64,000 nucleotides of DNA from Chlamydiota bacterium (lineage in GTDB: Bacteria; Chlamydiota; Chlamydiia; Chlamydiales; Parachlamydiaceae). The DNA lies in contig JABDGJ010000002.1 of assembly GCA_013286075.1 (NCBI GenBank), forward strand, positions 12,165 through 76,164, in the 5' to 3' direction. The translations under genes were made by a program, and so were the position numbers. The notes below the pieces were generated by a model. The model had not been told where the DNA came from. It worked only from the letters and a program-made list of their open reading frames with translations, and searched no databases. Positions within the stretch are counted from its first letter, which is position 1. Every line of letters begins with the position of its first letter. This document shows positions 17,754-26,800 of the stretch, in pieces.

Positions 17754-18380
17754 ATGAAAGCTCTCCTTATCGTAGATATGCAAAATGACTTTGTTCCTGG
17801 CGGATCATTACCAGTCGTAGAGGGGGATCGAATCCTCCCTTTAATCGATGAGATGGTTCATTATCCTTTTGATCTCATTCTTGCTACTAAAGATTGGCAT
17901 CCATCTGATCATGTGAGTTTTGCTAGCAATCACTCGGGTAAAAAACCTGGAGATGAAATTGCAATTGGGGGATTGAATCAAACGTTATGGCCAGTGCATT
18001 GCGAGCAAGGAAGTTGGGGAGCAGAATTTGTTTCCGGATGGGATACGACTTGCGTGGACAAAGTATTCTACAAAGGGACAAATCCATTTATTGATAGCTA
18101 CAGCGCTTTTTTTGATAATGGACATTATCAGGCTACTGGTTTGGAATTTTATCTTCGCGATAAGGGAGTTAATACACTCTTTTTTGCTGGATTGGCTACA
18201 GACTATTGTGTAAAGTTTTCTGTTCTCGATGCTTTGCAGTTGGGTTTTCAATCATATGTTATCGTTGATGCCTGCAAAGGAGTCAACCTTCAACCTAATG
18301 ATTCCGAACAAGCATTGGAATACATGCAAAAAGGGGGAGCCATTCTCCTTTCTATCAAAGATCTAAAGGAGATTATATGA
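17754..18380 (+). CDS. pncA: nicotinamidase
   Basis: Hydrolyses nicotinamide to nicotinate. The catalytic triad is visible: Asp8 (LIVDMQNDF), Lys107 (FYKGTNP) and Cys152 (GLATDYCVKF). The metal ligands Asp47, His49 and His53 are in KDWHPSDHVSF. At 208 residues it is the normal size and intact. It overlaps the S10 peptidase start by 4 nt (ATGA), indicating translational coupling in a pncB-pncA-peptidase operon. Together with PncB it lets the bacterium use host nicotinamide. Confidence 0.95.
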   Translation: MKALLIVDMQNDFVPGGSLPVVEGDRILPLIDEMVHYPFDLILATKDWHPSDHVSFASNHSGKKPGDEIAIGGLNQTLWPVHCEQGSWGAEFVSGWDTTCVDKVFYKGTNPFIDSYSAFFDNGHYQATGLEFYLRDKGVNTLFFAGLATDYCVKFSVLDALQLGFQSYVIVDACKGVNLQPNDSEQALEYMQKGGAILLSIKDLKEII

Positions 18381-19927
18381 ATACCAAGTTGAAATATTTT
18401 AGATTGTTTCTTTTTGTTCTTTTTCTGGTTAGATGGGACCCTGCTTATTCGGAAGAAAAGGGAGAAAAAGCTTCTAAATCTACAGAAACTGAAGCAGACA
18501 AAAAATCTTGCCAAGAAAAAGAAGAATATAACGAAACAAAACATCGAATTATCGTACAAGGGCAGTCCATTGACTATACAGCTGTAGCAGGAACTCTTAT
18601 TCTCAATAATGACAAGTGCCAGCCAAAAGCAAGTATGTTTTATATCAGCTACACGAAGGACGGAGAAGAAGCAAAATCGAATCGCCCGATTACATTTTGT
18701 TTTAATGGAGGGCCTGGATCTTCTTCCATTTGGTTGCACCTTGGTATACTAGGTCCCAAGAGAGTGGATCTCAATGAAAATGGAGATGCTTTACCCCCTT
18801 ATCATTTAACTGACAATGAATTTTCTCTATTAGATACAACCGATTTAGTGTTTATAGACCCCATATCAACGGGATTCAGTCGAGCAATTCCTGTAGGAGA
18901 AGCAGACAAATACTATGGAACACAAGAAGACATCAAAATCATAGCAGAATTTATCCGATTGTATATCACCCGTTTTCATCGTTGGGAATCACCTAAATTT
19001 ATTGTGGGTGAAAGTTACGGCACAACCCGAGCAGCTGCTCTAGCTGGATATTTGCATGATAATATGTATATCTACACGAATGGATTAGTCTTTATTTCCA
19101 CCGTGCTCAATTTTCAATCTATAGACTTCGCTGCGGGAAATGATTTACCTTATCTTCTCATTTTGCCAAGTTATACTGCTACAGCGTGGTACCACAAAAA
19201 ATTATCAGCCCCCTTGCAATCCAATTTTTTGGATACTTTTCAAAAAGCAAAAGAATTTGTTATTAATGAATACTCTTTAGCTCTCTTTAAAGGAGATGCA
19301 CTATCTTCTTCCGAAAAAAAATACATTGCGAAACAAATTGCTCAATTCACTGGATTAACACCAGAATATGTAGAAAGGAGCAATTTGCGAATTGATACTT
19401 CCCATTTCACAAAAGAGTTATTGCGGAATGAAAAGAGAACTGTAGGACGATTTGATAGCCGTTTTAAAGGAATAGATGCAAATCTTGTGGGAGAATATTT
19501 TGAATATGACCCAAGCCTCGATGTGATTATAGGAGCATTTACATCTACTTTTAATCAATATGTAGCAACCGAATTACAGTGGAAAAAAGAAGAGCCGTAT
19601 GAAGTTCTTGCCGAAATTTATTCCAAATGGGATTACGGCAGTCGGAACCAATATCTAAATGTAGCGGAGACGCTTCGAAGTGTCCTCACAAAAAATCCCT
19701 TTTTGCGCACATTTGTTGCCAATGGGTATTTCGATCTTGCCACTCCTATTTATGCAACAGAGTATACTTTTAATCATTTAGGACTCGATCCGACACTGCT
19801 CAACCATATTACCATGAAGAATTATGATGCAGGTCATATGATGTACATCTATCGGCCGTCCTTAATCCAATTGAAAAAGGACCTAACACAGTTCTACCAC
19901 GACACGTTAGAGGATCAGAATAAATAG
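18377..19927 (+). CDS. exported serine carboxypeptidase-like protein (S10)
   Basis: 516 residues of the alpha/beta-hydrolase S10 family, most common in eukaryotes. After a signal peptide (about 1-25) and a charged linker come the oxyanion motif FCFNGGPGSSS (108-117), nucleophile Ser213 in VGESYGTTRAA, Asp453 in NGYFDLATP and His487 in DAGHMMY, so the triad is complete. Such enzymes remove C-terminal residues at acidic pH. In an amoeba symbiont it could act in the vacuole or periplasm, but that is inference. The 4-nt overlap with pncA links it to NAD salvage; the reason for this coupling is not evident. Confidence 0.88.
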   Translation: MNTKLKYFRLFLFVLFLVRWDPAYSEEKGEKASKSTETEADKKSCQEKEEYNETKHRIIVQGQSIDYTAVAGTLILNNDKCQPKASMFYISYTKDGEEAKSNRPITFCFNGGPGSSSIWLHLGILGPKRVDLNENGDALPPYHLTDNEFSLLDTTDLVFIDPISTGFSRAIPVGEADKYYGTQEDIKIIAEFIRLYITRFHRWESPKFIVGESYGTTRAAALAGYLHDNMYIYTNGLVFISTVLNFQSIDFAAGNDLPYLLILPSYTATAWYHKKLSAPLQSNFLDTFQKAKEFVINEYSLALFKGDALSSSEKKYIAKQIAQFTGLTPEYVERSNLRIDTSHFTKELLRNEKRTVGRFDSRFKGIDANLVGEYFEYDPSLDVIIGAFTSTFNQYVATELQWKKEEPYEVLAEIYSKWDYGSRNQYLNVAETLRSVLTKNPFLRTFVANGYFDLATPIYATEYTFNHLGLDPTLLNHITMKNYDAGHMMYIYRPSLIQLKKDLTQFYHDTLEDQNK

Positions 19928-19949
19928 GTCTAATAACGGAAGTGAATGA

Positions 19950-20180
19950 TCAGGATTCTAATAACTCTAATATTTGATCAAGAGGTAATTGATCAAGATA
20001 TGGCAGTAGAGATTCCGCTCTCTCTTCTCTATCATCTTGTTTTCTTATTTTCTGATAGACAGCAGAAGTTCTTTTCTCTCTCTCTTCAGTAATAGAGAAG
20101 TCAGAGTTAGGTTGCTTTTGGCCAACCCTTTCCACTCTATCTGTTTGTTTTATCGGAGTACTTAATGGCGTAATGAACAT
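19950..20180 (-). CDS. small acidic/basic conserved-looking protein downstream of rho
   Basis: 76 residues with no membrane segment, rich in Glu/Arg/Lys and ending in a leucine-rich helix (ESLLPYLDQLPLDQILELLES). The start is well supported by AGGAG five nt before the ATG. It lies 63 bp after rho on the same strand, separated by a 38-bp perfect palindrome. No family recognised. It could be the last gene of the sppA-polA-coaE-rho unit or an independently controlled gene. Confidence 0.6.
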   Translation of the reverse strand: MFITPLSTPIKQTDRVERVGQKQPNSDFSITEEREKRTSAVYQKIRKQDDREERAESLLPYLDQLPLDQILELLES

Positions 20181-20197
20181 ATTTTCTCCTATGAATG

Positions 20198-20235
20198 AAT
20201 ATGAATCTATCTCGATATCGAGATAGATTCATATT
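20198..20235. repeat. 38-bp perfect palindrome between rho and the small gene
   Basis: AATATGAATCTATCTCGAT is followed directly by its exact complement, centred on GATATC with no loop. It starts 8 bp after the rho stop. In RNA it would form a 17-bp hairpin, but no uridine run follows on the minus strand, so it is a poor intrinsic terminator. It may stabilise the rho message 3' end or be bound by a dimeric protein. Confidence 0.85.
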
Positions 20236-20243
20236 TTAGAATA

Positions 20244-21602
20244 TTATTCTTTCATGGAAAGGAGAAATTCGATGTTGTTATTAGTTTTCTCTAAACGCTT
20301 TAATACTAGCTTCATAGCGTCTAAAGGAGCCAAATCAGCAACAGCTTGTCGAAGCGCATATACCTTTTCCAATTCATTCGGATGGTAAAGTAATTCTTCC
20401 TTTCTCGTACCGCTTTTAATGAGATCAATAGCGGGATAGACTCTCCGATCTGCAAGACGGCGATCCAATACTACTTCCCAGTTTCCAGTTCCTTTGAATT
20501 CTTCAAAAATAACCTCATCCATTCTAGAACCGGTATCGATAAGAGCTGTCGCGATAATAGTTAAGGAGCCTCCTTGGTCGATATTCCGAGCGGCGCCGAA
20601 GAACCGTTTTGGTTTATGTAAGGCATTCGCGTCGATTCCTCCTGTTAAGATTTTTCCTGAATGGGGTTGAATCGTATTATAGGCGCGTGCCAATCGTGTA
20701 ATGGAATCTAACAAGATGACGACGTCATTTCCATGTTCGACTAATCGACGTGCTTTTTCAATGGCCATTTCTGCTACTTGCACGTGTCTTTCGGGGGGTT
20801 CGTCAAAAGTCGAAGAAATCACTTCACCTTTTACAATTCTTTGCATGTCGGTTACTTCTTCAGGACGCTCATCAATTAATAAAACAATCAAAATAATTTC
20901 CGGATTATTGATGGCAATTGCATTTGCCATATTTTGCATCAAAATTGTTTTTCCTGATCGGGGAGGAGCAACGATAAGACCTCTTTGTCCTTTTCCAACC
21001 GGAGCTGAAAGATCGAGAACCCTGGTTGACAATCGATCTTTTGTGGTCTCCATGAGAATCCGCTCATCAGGATAAAGTGGAGTTAAATTTTCAAATAAGA
21101 TTCGCTCTTTTGCTTTTTCTGGTAATTTTCCATTGATTTTATCGACTTTCAATAAAGCAAAGAATTTTTCTTTATCTCGTGGAGGACGAATAGTACCGCA
21201 TAAAGTATCTCCTTTTTTTAAATCAAATCGGCGAATTTGTGCGGGTGAAACATAGATATCTTCCGCTGAGGGAAGATAGTTATAATTGGGCGAGCGGAGA
21301 AAGCCAAAGCCATCGGGAAGAATTTCTAAAACACCTTCCCCATAGAGAACTTCTCTAGGATTATCAGAAATAGCTTTAACGATTTCGAACACCATTTGAG
21401 ATTTAGTCAATGAAGCAATATGCTTTAACCCCATATTTTTTCCAAATTGACTCAATTCATCGATATCCATGCGTTGGATATCGGCAATTTTAGTAATTAC
21501 CTCAGGTTGTATTGATTCGTTATTATTTTTGTCGTGATTTTTCTGGTTATCAGAAGCTTGGTTTTCATAAGCCGCATCTGAAAATGTTTTTTCCTGGTCC
21601 AT
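20244..21602 (-). CDS. rho: transcription termination factor Rho
   Basis: Hexameric RNA-dependent ATPase that ends transcription. An N-terminal extension rich in Asn/Lys/Asp (residues 1-35) precedes the Rho N-domain, the RNA-binding cold-shock-like domain ([18 protein letters not shown]) and the ATPase core with the P-loop PPRSGKT (213-219), Walker [12 protein letters not shown] and [13 protein letters not shown]. At 452 residues it is complete. It is the fourth gene of the minus-strand set sppA-polA-coaE-rho; the same order polA-coaE-rho occurs in Chlamydia. Confidence 0.97.
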   Translation of the reverse strand: MDQEKTFSDAAYENQASDNQKNHDKNNNESIQPEVITKIADIQRMDIDELSQFGKNMGLKHIASLTKSQMVFEIVKAISDNPREVLYGEGVLEILPDGFGFLRSPNYNYLPSAEDIYVSPAQIRRFDLKKGDTLCGTIRPPRDKEKFFALLKVDKINGKLPEKAKERILFENLTPLYPDERILMETTKDRLSTRVLDLSAPVGKGQRGLIVAPPRSGKTILMQNMANAIAINNPEIILIVLLIDERPEEVTDMQRIVKGEVISSTFDEPPERHVQVAEMAIEKARRLVEHGNDVVILLDSITRLARAYNTIQPHSGKILTGGIDANALHKPKRFFGAARNIDQGGSLTIIATALIDTGSRMDEVIFEEFKGTGNWEVVLDRRLADRRVYPAIDLIKSGTRKEELLYHPNELEKVYALRQAVADLAPLDAMKLVLKRLEKTNNNIEFLLSMKE

Positions 21603-21619
21603 TAGAGACTATCTCCGGA

Positions 21620-22228
21620 TTAATGAATATTTAAATGGTGATATACCTGACGAGTTTGTTCTTTAAGTTCATCGAAAGTGCCGTTGTTAAAAATGACATG
21701 GTCTGCAAGTTTCATTTTGTTTTCCAAGGGCATTTGATGACTCATCCTACACTTGTATTCGCTTTCATCACTTCCTGTCGATTTCATAAAGCGCGTACAA
21801 CACAGTGTTGGATTTGCCGATACGACAATTGTTTGATCGAAATTTGGTTGACCATGACTTTCAAATAACAAAGGAACCTCTGCAATAAAAAGAGGAGGAG
21901 GTGAAGAGCTATCAAGCTGCTTTTCGTATTGACGTTGAATTTCTGCATAAACTGCTGGATGCAATAAATTTTCAAGTATACCCAACATTTTTTGATCATG
22001 GAATACAATGCGGGCAATTTGAGATCGATCGATTTCCTTATTACGTAAAATAGTAGGTCCTAGCAAATGAACGATATCTCGACCAAGGTCCGCATCGGAA
22101 GACAACAACTGATGAACAATTGTGTCAGCACTAACAACATAAGCACCAAGTTCTTGAAAGATGCGAACGACCGAGGATTTGCCACAAGAAAGACCGCCTG
22201 TCACGGCCACTTTTTTTAAATGTAACAT
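21620..22228 (-). CDS. coaE: dephospho-CoA kinase
   Basis: Last enzyme of coenzyme A synthesis, phosphorylating the ribose 3'-hydroxyl of dephospho-CoA. P-loop GGLSCGKSS sits at the N-terminus, followed by the SADTIVHQLL motif and the lid region, then MPLENKMKLADHVIFNNG near the end; about 202 residues is normal. I chose the ATG at 22228; an in-frame TTG at 22237 is less likely. It overlaps the 3' end of polA by 13 nt and is followed 17 nt later by rho, so it is translationally coupled within the operon. Confidence 0.95.
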   Translation of the reverse strand: MLHLKKVAVTGGLSCGKSSVVRIFQELGAYVVSADTIVHQLLSSDADLGRDIVHLLGPTILRNKEIDRSQIARIVFHDQKMLGILENLLHPAVYAEIQRQYEKQLDSSSPPPLFIAEVPLLFESHGQPNFDQTIVVSANPTLCCTRFMKSTGSDESEYKCRMSHQMPLENKMKLADHVIFNNGTFDELKEQTRQVYHHLNIH

Positions 22229-24903
22229 TCTTTCCAATTTTTGCCAATATGAATATCGACTACTAAGGGAACTTTTAATGGAAAAATAGTCATCATGGTA
22301 TTTTTTACAAGTTCCTTTACTTCGAGTAATTCTTCATCGGGGACTTCAAAAATGAGCTCGTCGTGAATTTGCAAGATCATCATTGTGCGCAATTTCCTTT
22401 CTCCCAATTTTCGGTCGATTTCTAGCATTGCCATCTTAATTAAATCAGCTTGCGTACCTTGGATAGGGGTGTTTACTGCTAATCGCTCGGCCATGGAGCG
22501 AATCATGACATTTGAACTAGTGATTTCTGGAATGAGTCGTTCCCTTCCTCGTAATGTCACAGCTTTTCCCGTCTGATGCGCTTTTTCCTTACTTGCATCA
22601 ATAAATTTTTTCACTTTTTCATATCGCTCAAAGTATTTTTCGATAAAAAGAGCGGCGGTTTTTGGATTAATTCCAAGCTGTTGGGATAGTCCGAATGCTT
22701 GTTGTCCATACATGATTCCAAAATTGACAGTTTTAGCCTGTGTTCTTTGTTCTTTTGAGACTTGCTCTAAATGGATGTTAAAAATTTGAGAAGCAGTAAA
22801 GGTGTGAATATCTTCGTTTTGTAAAAAAGCTTCCATCAGAATTGGATCTTCACTCAAGTGAGCTAAAATTCGAAGTTCTATTTGAGAATAATCTGCGGTA
22901 AGGTAATTCCAATTCGATAATTGAGGGCGAAAAGCTTCTCGAATTTGCCTTCCCACAGGAGTGCGAACCGGAATATTTTGCAAATTTGGGTTTTGGCATG
23001 AAAGGCGTCCGGTTGCTGTCACTGATTGATTGAATGTGCAATGGATTCGGTTGCTCCTGGGATGAACGTCTTCGAGGAGAGCTTCTACATAGGTGGAACG
23101 AAGTTTTTCTAGAGATCGATACTCGAGTAATTTTTCGGCTATTGGGTGTTCATATTTTAGGCTCTCGAGGACTTCGGCATTAGTAGAGAAACCACTGGCA
23201 ATTTTTTTAGGGGGTCGAATTCCTAGTTTTGTAAATAAAATAGAAGCCAGTTGTTTCGGTGAATTGACGTTGAATTTTTCGTCTGCTAATTGATGGATTT
23301 CTTCCACTAATCGATAGATTTGTTTTTCAAATTGTTGCAATAAATCAGAAAGATAGGACCGTTCGACGAAAATCCCATTCCTCTCCATTTTTGCTAAGAC
23401 TGACAACAACGGCAACTCAAGAGAATAAAACAACGAATGGAGACCTCTTTCTTCAATTTTTCGAACAAAAAATTCCCGAAGTCGCATAGTATAGTCGACA
23501 TCTTCACAGCAATATTCACATACTTTTTCTATTGCGATTTTTTCGAGAGGAAGTTGGTTTTTTCCTTTGCCAACGAGTTCTTGAAAAGAAATCTTTACTT
23601 TAGCGAATAATTCTAATGTTAAAGAATCAAGGGAATGCTGCCGACTATGAGAATGTAATAAATAGGAGGCCAGCATCGTGTCAAATGAAATATGGGGAAT
23701 AGCAATTTCATGATTTTTTAATACATGTAAGTCGTATTTGAGATTGTGACCATAAAATCCAATTGCCTTGTTTTCTAATAAAGGCTTTAACTTTGAAAGA
23801 ACAAGTGTTTTATCCATATTTCCGTTGCATGGGATATACCATGCAGTTCCTGGATGGACGCCTAGACCAATTCCGACTAATGCAGCGCGAAGAGGATGAA
23901 TATCTGTTGTTTCTGTATCGATACAAATTTCAGTTTGGGTAAGAAGAAAGGCAACCAAAGCATCCAAAGAATCGACATCATTGATGAGAACATAATTGGT
24001 CTGTTTTGTGGCATGAGGCTGAGGTACTTCCTTTTCTTCTTCTTTGCGGTGAATTTCTATTTCTCGCAATAAGGAAGAAAAATTCATGTAAGTATAGAAT
24101 TCACGCAGTCGTTCATAAAAAGGAGTTTGTATTGCAAAAAAAGAAATTTCTTTTGGGAAGGGAATAGTAGTATCAATTGTTACTAACCGTCTTCCAAGAA
24201 GTACTTTTTCTTTTTCTGCCACTAAAGTTTCTTGTTTTTTTTTGCCGGGAATGTCCATTGGGTGGCTCAAAATGTAGTCAAGAGTGCCAAATTTTTTGAG
24301 AAGATCAGCCGCTGTCTTAGGTCCAAACCCAGATAGGCCAGGTATATTATCGGACGCATCACCCGTAATGGCTAAAAAATCGATCATTTGATGGGGAAAA
24401 ACTCCGTATTGCTCTTCTACTTCACGAGGGCCTAAAATAGCGTTTTCTTTGAAGGAATTGAGAATGAGAATCTGATCAGTGACAATTTGAGTTAAATCTT
24501 TATCGCTTGTACAAACATAAGCTGTGGCTCCTTGCTTTGCTGCCCATACTGCTACGCTTGCGATTGTGTCATCCGCTTCTACTCCAGGAATCATAAGTTC
24601 TGGGATTCCCAATAATGGACAAAGCTGTTGTGCCCATAGAATTTGAGGAAGAAGATCTTTTGGCATTTCTTTGCGGTGCGCTTTATAGTCTGCATATAAT
24701 GCGGTTCGCGACTGCACGTTGGAAGGACCATCAAAGACGGCTACCATATGTGTAGGTTGAAAATCACGGATCAATTTTATGACGGAGCGAATAAATCCAA
24801 ACAAGGCGTTGGTCGATTCTCCTCGATCATTTGTCATTTGGCGAATGGCAAAGTAAGAGCGATAAATATACCCAGAGGCGTCTAGAATATAGATTTTATC
24901 CAC
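22216..24903 (-). CDS. polA: DNA polymerase I
   Basis: 895 residues with all three domains: 5' nuclease (YIYRSYFAIRQM, VFDGPS, GVEADDTIAS, TGDASDNIPG), 3'-5' exonuclease and polymerase. The proofreading motifs appear intact (CIDTETTDIHP, GHNLKYDLHVL, CCEDVDYTMRL), unlike the inactive exonuclease of many Gram-positive Pol I enzymes. Polymerase motifs A (TADYSQIELRILAHLSEDP), B (AKTVNFGIMYG) and C (LQIHDELIFE) are present. The gene starts 12 nt after the sppA stop and overlaps coaE. Confidence 0.97.
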   Translation of the reverse strand: MDKIYILDASGYIYRSYFAIRQMTNDRGESTNALFGFIRSVIKLIRDFQPTHMVAVFDGPSNVQSRTALYADYKAHRKEMPKDLLPQILWAQQLCPLLGIPELMIPGVEADDTIASVAVWAAKQGATAYVCTSDKDLTQIVTDQILILNSFKENAILGPREVEEQYGVFPHQMIDFLAITGDASDNIPGLSGFGPKTAADLLKKFGTLDYILSHPMDIPGKKKQETLVAEKEKVLLGRRLVTIDTTIPFPKEISFFAIQTPFYERLREFYTYMNFSSLLREIEIHRKEEEKEVPQPHATKQTNYVLINDVDSLDALVAFLLTQTEICIDTETTDIHPLRAALVGIGLGVHPGTAWYIPCNGNMDKTLVLSKLKPLLENKAIGFYGHNLKYDLHVLKNHEIAIPHISFDTMLASYLLHSHSRQHSLDSLTLELFAKVKISFQELVGKGKNQLPLEKIAIEKVCEYCCEDVDYTMRLREFFVRKIEERGLHSLFYSLELPLLSVLAKMERNGIFVERSYLSDLLQQFEKQIYRLVEEIHQLADEKFNVNSPKQLASILFTKLGIRPPKKIASGFSTNAEVLESLKYEHPIAEKLLEYRSLEKLRSTYVEALLEDVHPRSNRIHCTFNQSVTATGRLSCQNPNLQNIPVRTPVGRQIREAFRPQLSNWNYLTADYSQIELRILAHLSEDPILMEAFLQNEDIHTFTASQIFNIHLEQVSKEQRTQAKTVNFGIMYGQQAFGLSQQLGINPKTAALFIEKYFERYEKVKKFIDASKEKAHQTGKAVTLRGRERLIPEITSSNVMIRSMAERLAVNTPIQGTQADLIKMAMLEIDRKLGERKLRTMMILQIHDELIFEVPDEELLEVKELVKNTMMTIFPLKVPLVVDIHIGKNWKECYI

Positions 24904-24915
24904 TTCGGTAGTATA

Positions 24916-25953
24916 TTACGGTGTATAAAGATAAAGAAATTGGTTGCGAAATTGAATATCGATTTCTGGTGAAATAGTAAGCTGATGTTCGATTTTTCCT
25001 TGTAAGAGGCTCGTCTTGCTGGAAAATAAAGTTTTCCACCACCCTTTGTGTTCTAGACGAATTACTTGGTATTGATCATCAGTGATTCCAGCTGCATCGG
25101 CGAGGATTTGCAGTGTATCTGCAAGAGACATACCGCTCTTATCAATAAAACCATATTCTTGCGCGAGAGGTGCTGGAAAAATGTGGGCTCCATACTCTTG
25201 CACAAGTTTTTCTCTACTCAAATCTTTTCTGTTATTGGCCACTAGATTGACAAAATGGTCATAAAAGAAATCAATGAGTTCCACATAATTTTTTTCTTCT
25301 CCTGGTTTCCATGGGCGCAATGGATTTAATGCATCTTTTCCCTTTCCAGCAGAAATTGTCAGAGCATCTACTCCAATTTTTTCTAAAAGTTTTGTCACAT
25401 TGACAAAGGCAGGCGCAATGACACCTACACTACCAATTAGACTCGTTTCAGTGGCGATGATTTTGTCCGCGGCTAAGGCTACGTACATTCCTCCTGAAGC
25501 ACACAGGCCGTCTACGTAGGCAAAGATGGGCACTTGATATTTTTGTTTATATTCTTTTAGTGCTCGATAAATCCCATCTGCTCCTGTCACGGTTCCGCCT
25601 GGAGTATTGATATACACAAGGACTCCCTTGACTCGATCGTTTTTATAGTTTCCTTCGCGGGACTCGATCAGTTGATTGCGAACGGTTTCTTCGCTAAGCT
25701 GGTCCGTTCCTATAATTCCCTCTATATTGACCTGTAAAATAATGGGTGTGGTCGACGCTAGAGATTCTCTTTTTCCCTTGGCATTGGGAAGAATTTCTTC
25801 TGTGAATGTAGGGGTGAGCTTCTGTTCGACAGTGCCTGTGGATAGCATTCCTAGAAGAAATGTTAAACAAATAAATCCTAAAAAAAGGCCAATGACCACG
25901 CAAAATGATACGGCTAGGGCCCGGAAAGCAGAATAAAAAATAGAATCGCGCAT
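24916..25953 (-). CDS. sppA: signal peptide peptidase SppA/SohB-type (S49)
   Basis: 345 residues: an N-terminal membrane anchor (about 12-36) and one S49 domain, so a short single-domain form. The catalytic Ser153 is in GLCASGGMY and the Lys in SAGKGKDAL (about 204-206); INTPGGTV carries the oxyanion glycines. It degrades cleaved signal peptides at the inner membrane and complements LepB at 12857. It is the first gene of the sppA-polA-coaE-rho run and is divergent from gmhA. Confidence 0.92.
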   Translation of the reverse strand: MRDSIFYSAFRALAVSFCVVIGLFLGFICLTFLLGMLSTGTVEQKLTPTFTEEILPNAKGKRESLASTTPIILQVNIEGIIGTDQLSEETVRNQLIESREGNYKNDRVKGVLVYINTPGGTVTGADGIYRALKEYKQKYQVPIFAYVDGLCASGGMYVALAADKIIATETSLIGSVGVIAPAFVNVTKLLEKIGVDALTISAGKGKDALNPLRPWKPGEEKNYVELIDFFYDHFVNLVANNRKDLSREKLVQEYGAHIFPAPLAQEYGFIDKSGMSLADTLQILADAAGITDDQYQVIRLEHKGWWKTLFSSKTSLLQGKIEHQLTISPEIDIQFRNQFLYLYTP

Positions 25954-26041
25954 AAGTTCCTTTTAAAGAAATAACTCTTTATACGAAAAATCCCATTTTT
26001 TTGGAATAGGTCTCTTTCTTAGAGACCTCTTTAGAGGTTTA

Positions 26042-26066
26042 TTAGAATTACAAAACACCCTCTTAG
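26042..26066 (+). repeat. repeat family 3 copy (ACACCCTCTTA type)
   Basis: A 25-nt segment beginning TTAGAATTACAAAACACCCT is identical to 55677-55701, and 22 of 24 bases match 42679-42702. Just before it is a GGTCTCT-TTCTT-AGAGACC hairpin (about 26009-26027). It lies in the divergent sppA-gmhA spacer. Confidence 0.8.
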
Positions 26067-26109
26067 TGCTGGGATGAAATGCATTCTTTTGTTACATTAA
26101 TTAGTACAG

Positions 26110-26138
26110 TTGACAGAGTTGTCAGAATAAAATATTCG
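26110..26138 (+). promoter_or_regulatory. promoter upstream of gmhA
   Basis: TTGACA at 26110-26115, a 17-nt spacer and TATTCG at 26133-26138 form a good primary-sigma promoter about 27 bp before the gmhA start. TGACA-GAGT-TGTCA (26111-26124) overlaps the -35 as a short palindrome that a regulator could bind. Confidence 0.6.
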
Positions 26139-26164
26139 ATTTAATAGTTTGAGAAGCATTCTCT

Positions 26165-26800
26165 ATGAAAAAAAAATTATTACTAGCCATTGATGATTGT
26201 TCAAAGGCTCTCGAACAATTAAGACTTCCCTCTTCCTTGGCTTTTTTAGAAAATGCCTCTCGAATGCTAGCTGATTGCTTTCAGAACGGCAACAAAGTCA
26301 TTGTAGCGGGAAATGGGGGAAGCTTATGCGATGCTTCTCATTTTGCAGAAGAATTGACTGGTATTTTTCGAAAAACAAGACGTGCATTGCCAGCGATTGC
26401 TTTGTCTGAATCAGGTCATTTAACGTGTGTAGGAAATGATTTGGGTTTTGAATGGGTCTTTGCAAGAGGGGTTCAAGCATATGGCAAGAAAGGAGACATT
26501 TTCGTTGGATTGACGACAAGTGGCAATTCTCTAAATATTATCAGAGCTTTTGAAGAAGCAAAAAGACAACAACTTTATACCATCGCTTTTTTAGGTAAAG
26601 GGGGAGGACAGTTGAAAGAATTTGCCGATTTGGAATTGCTCATCGATGGTTTTTCCACTTCAGATAGGATTCAAGAAGTACATATGGTTGCTATCCACCT
26701 GTTGATTGAACAAATTGAAGAAATATTATTTTACTCGAATCCTATTGAAGAATCTGTCTCAAAATATTCCGAACTCCAATGTTCATTCATTAATGAATAG
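26165..26800 (+). CDS. gmhA: SIS-domain phosphoheptose isomerase (GmhA-like)
   Basis: 211 residues with the GmhA signature AGNGGSLCDASHFAEELTGIF and TTSGNSLNIIRAFEEAK, the phosphosugar-binding SIS fold. GmhA converts sedoheptulose 7-phosphate to D-glycero-D-manno-heptose 7-phosphate for LPS core heptose. From memory, LPS of animal-pathogenic Chlamydia lacks heptose, so this gene suggests a richer LPS. The C-terminal tail after residue 190 is longer than usual. It overlaps lpxK by 8 nt, tying it to lipid A synthesis. Another SIS isomerase role cannot be excluded. Confidence 0.85.
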   Translation: MKKKLLLAIDDCSKALEQLRLPSSLAFLENASRMLADCFQNGNKVIVAGNGGSLCDASHFAEELTGIFRKTRRALPAIALSESGHLTCVGNDLGFEWVFARGVQAYGKKGDIFVGLTTSGNSLNIIRAFEEAKRQQLYTIAFLGKGGGQLKEFADLELLIDGFSTSDRIQEVHMVAIHLLIEQIEEILFYSNPIEESVSKYSELQCSFINE

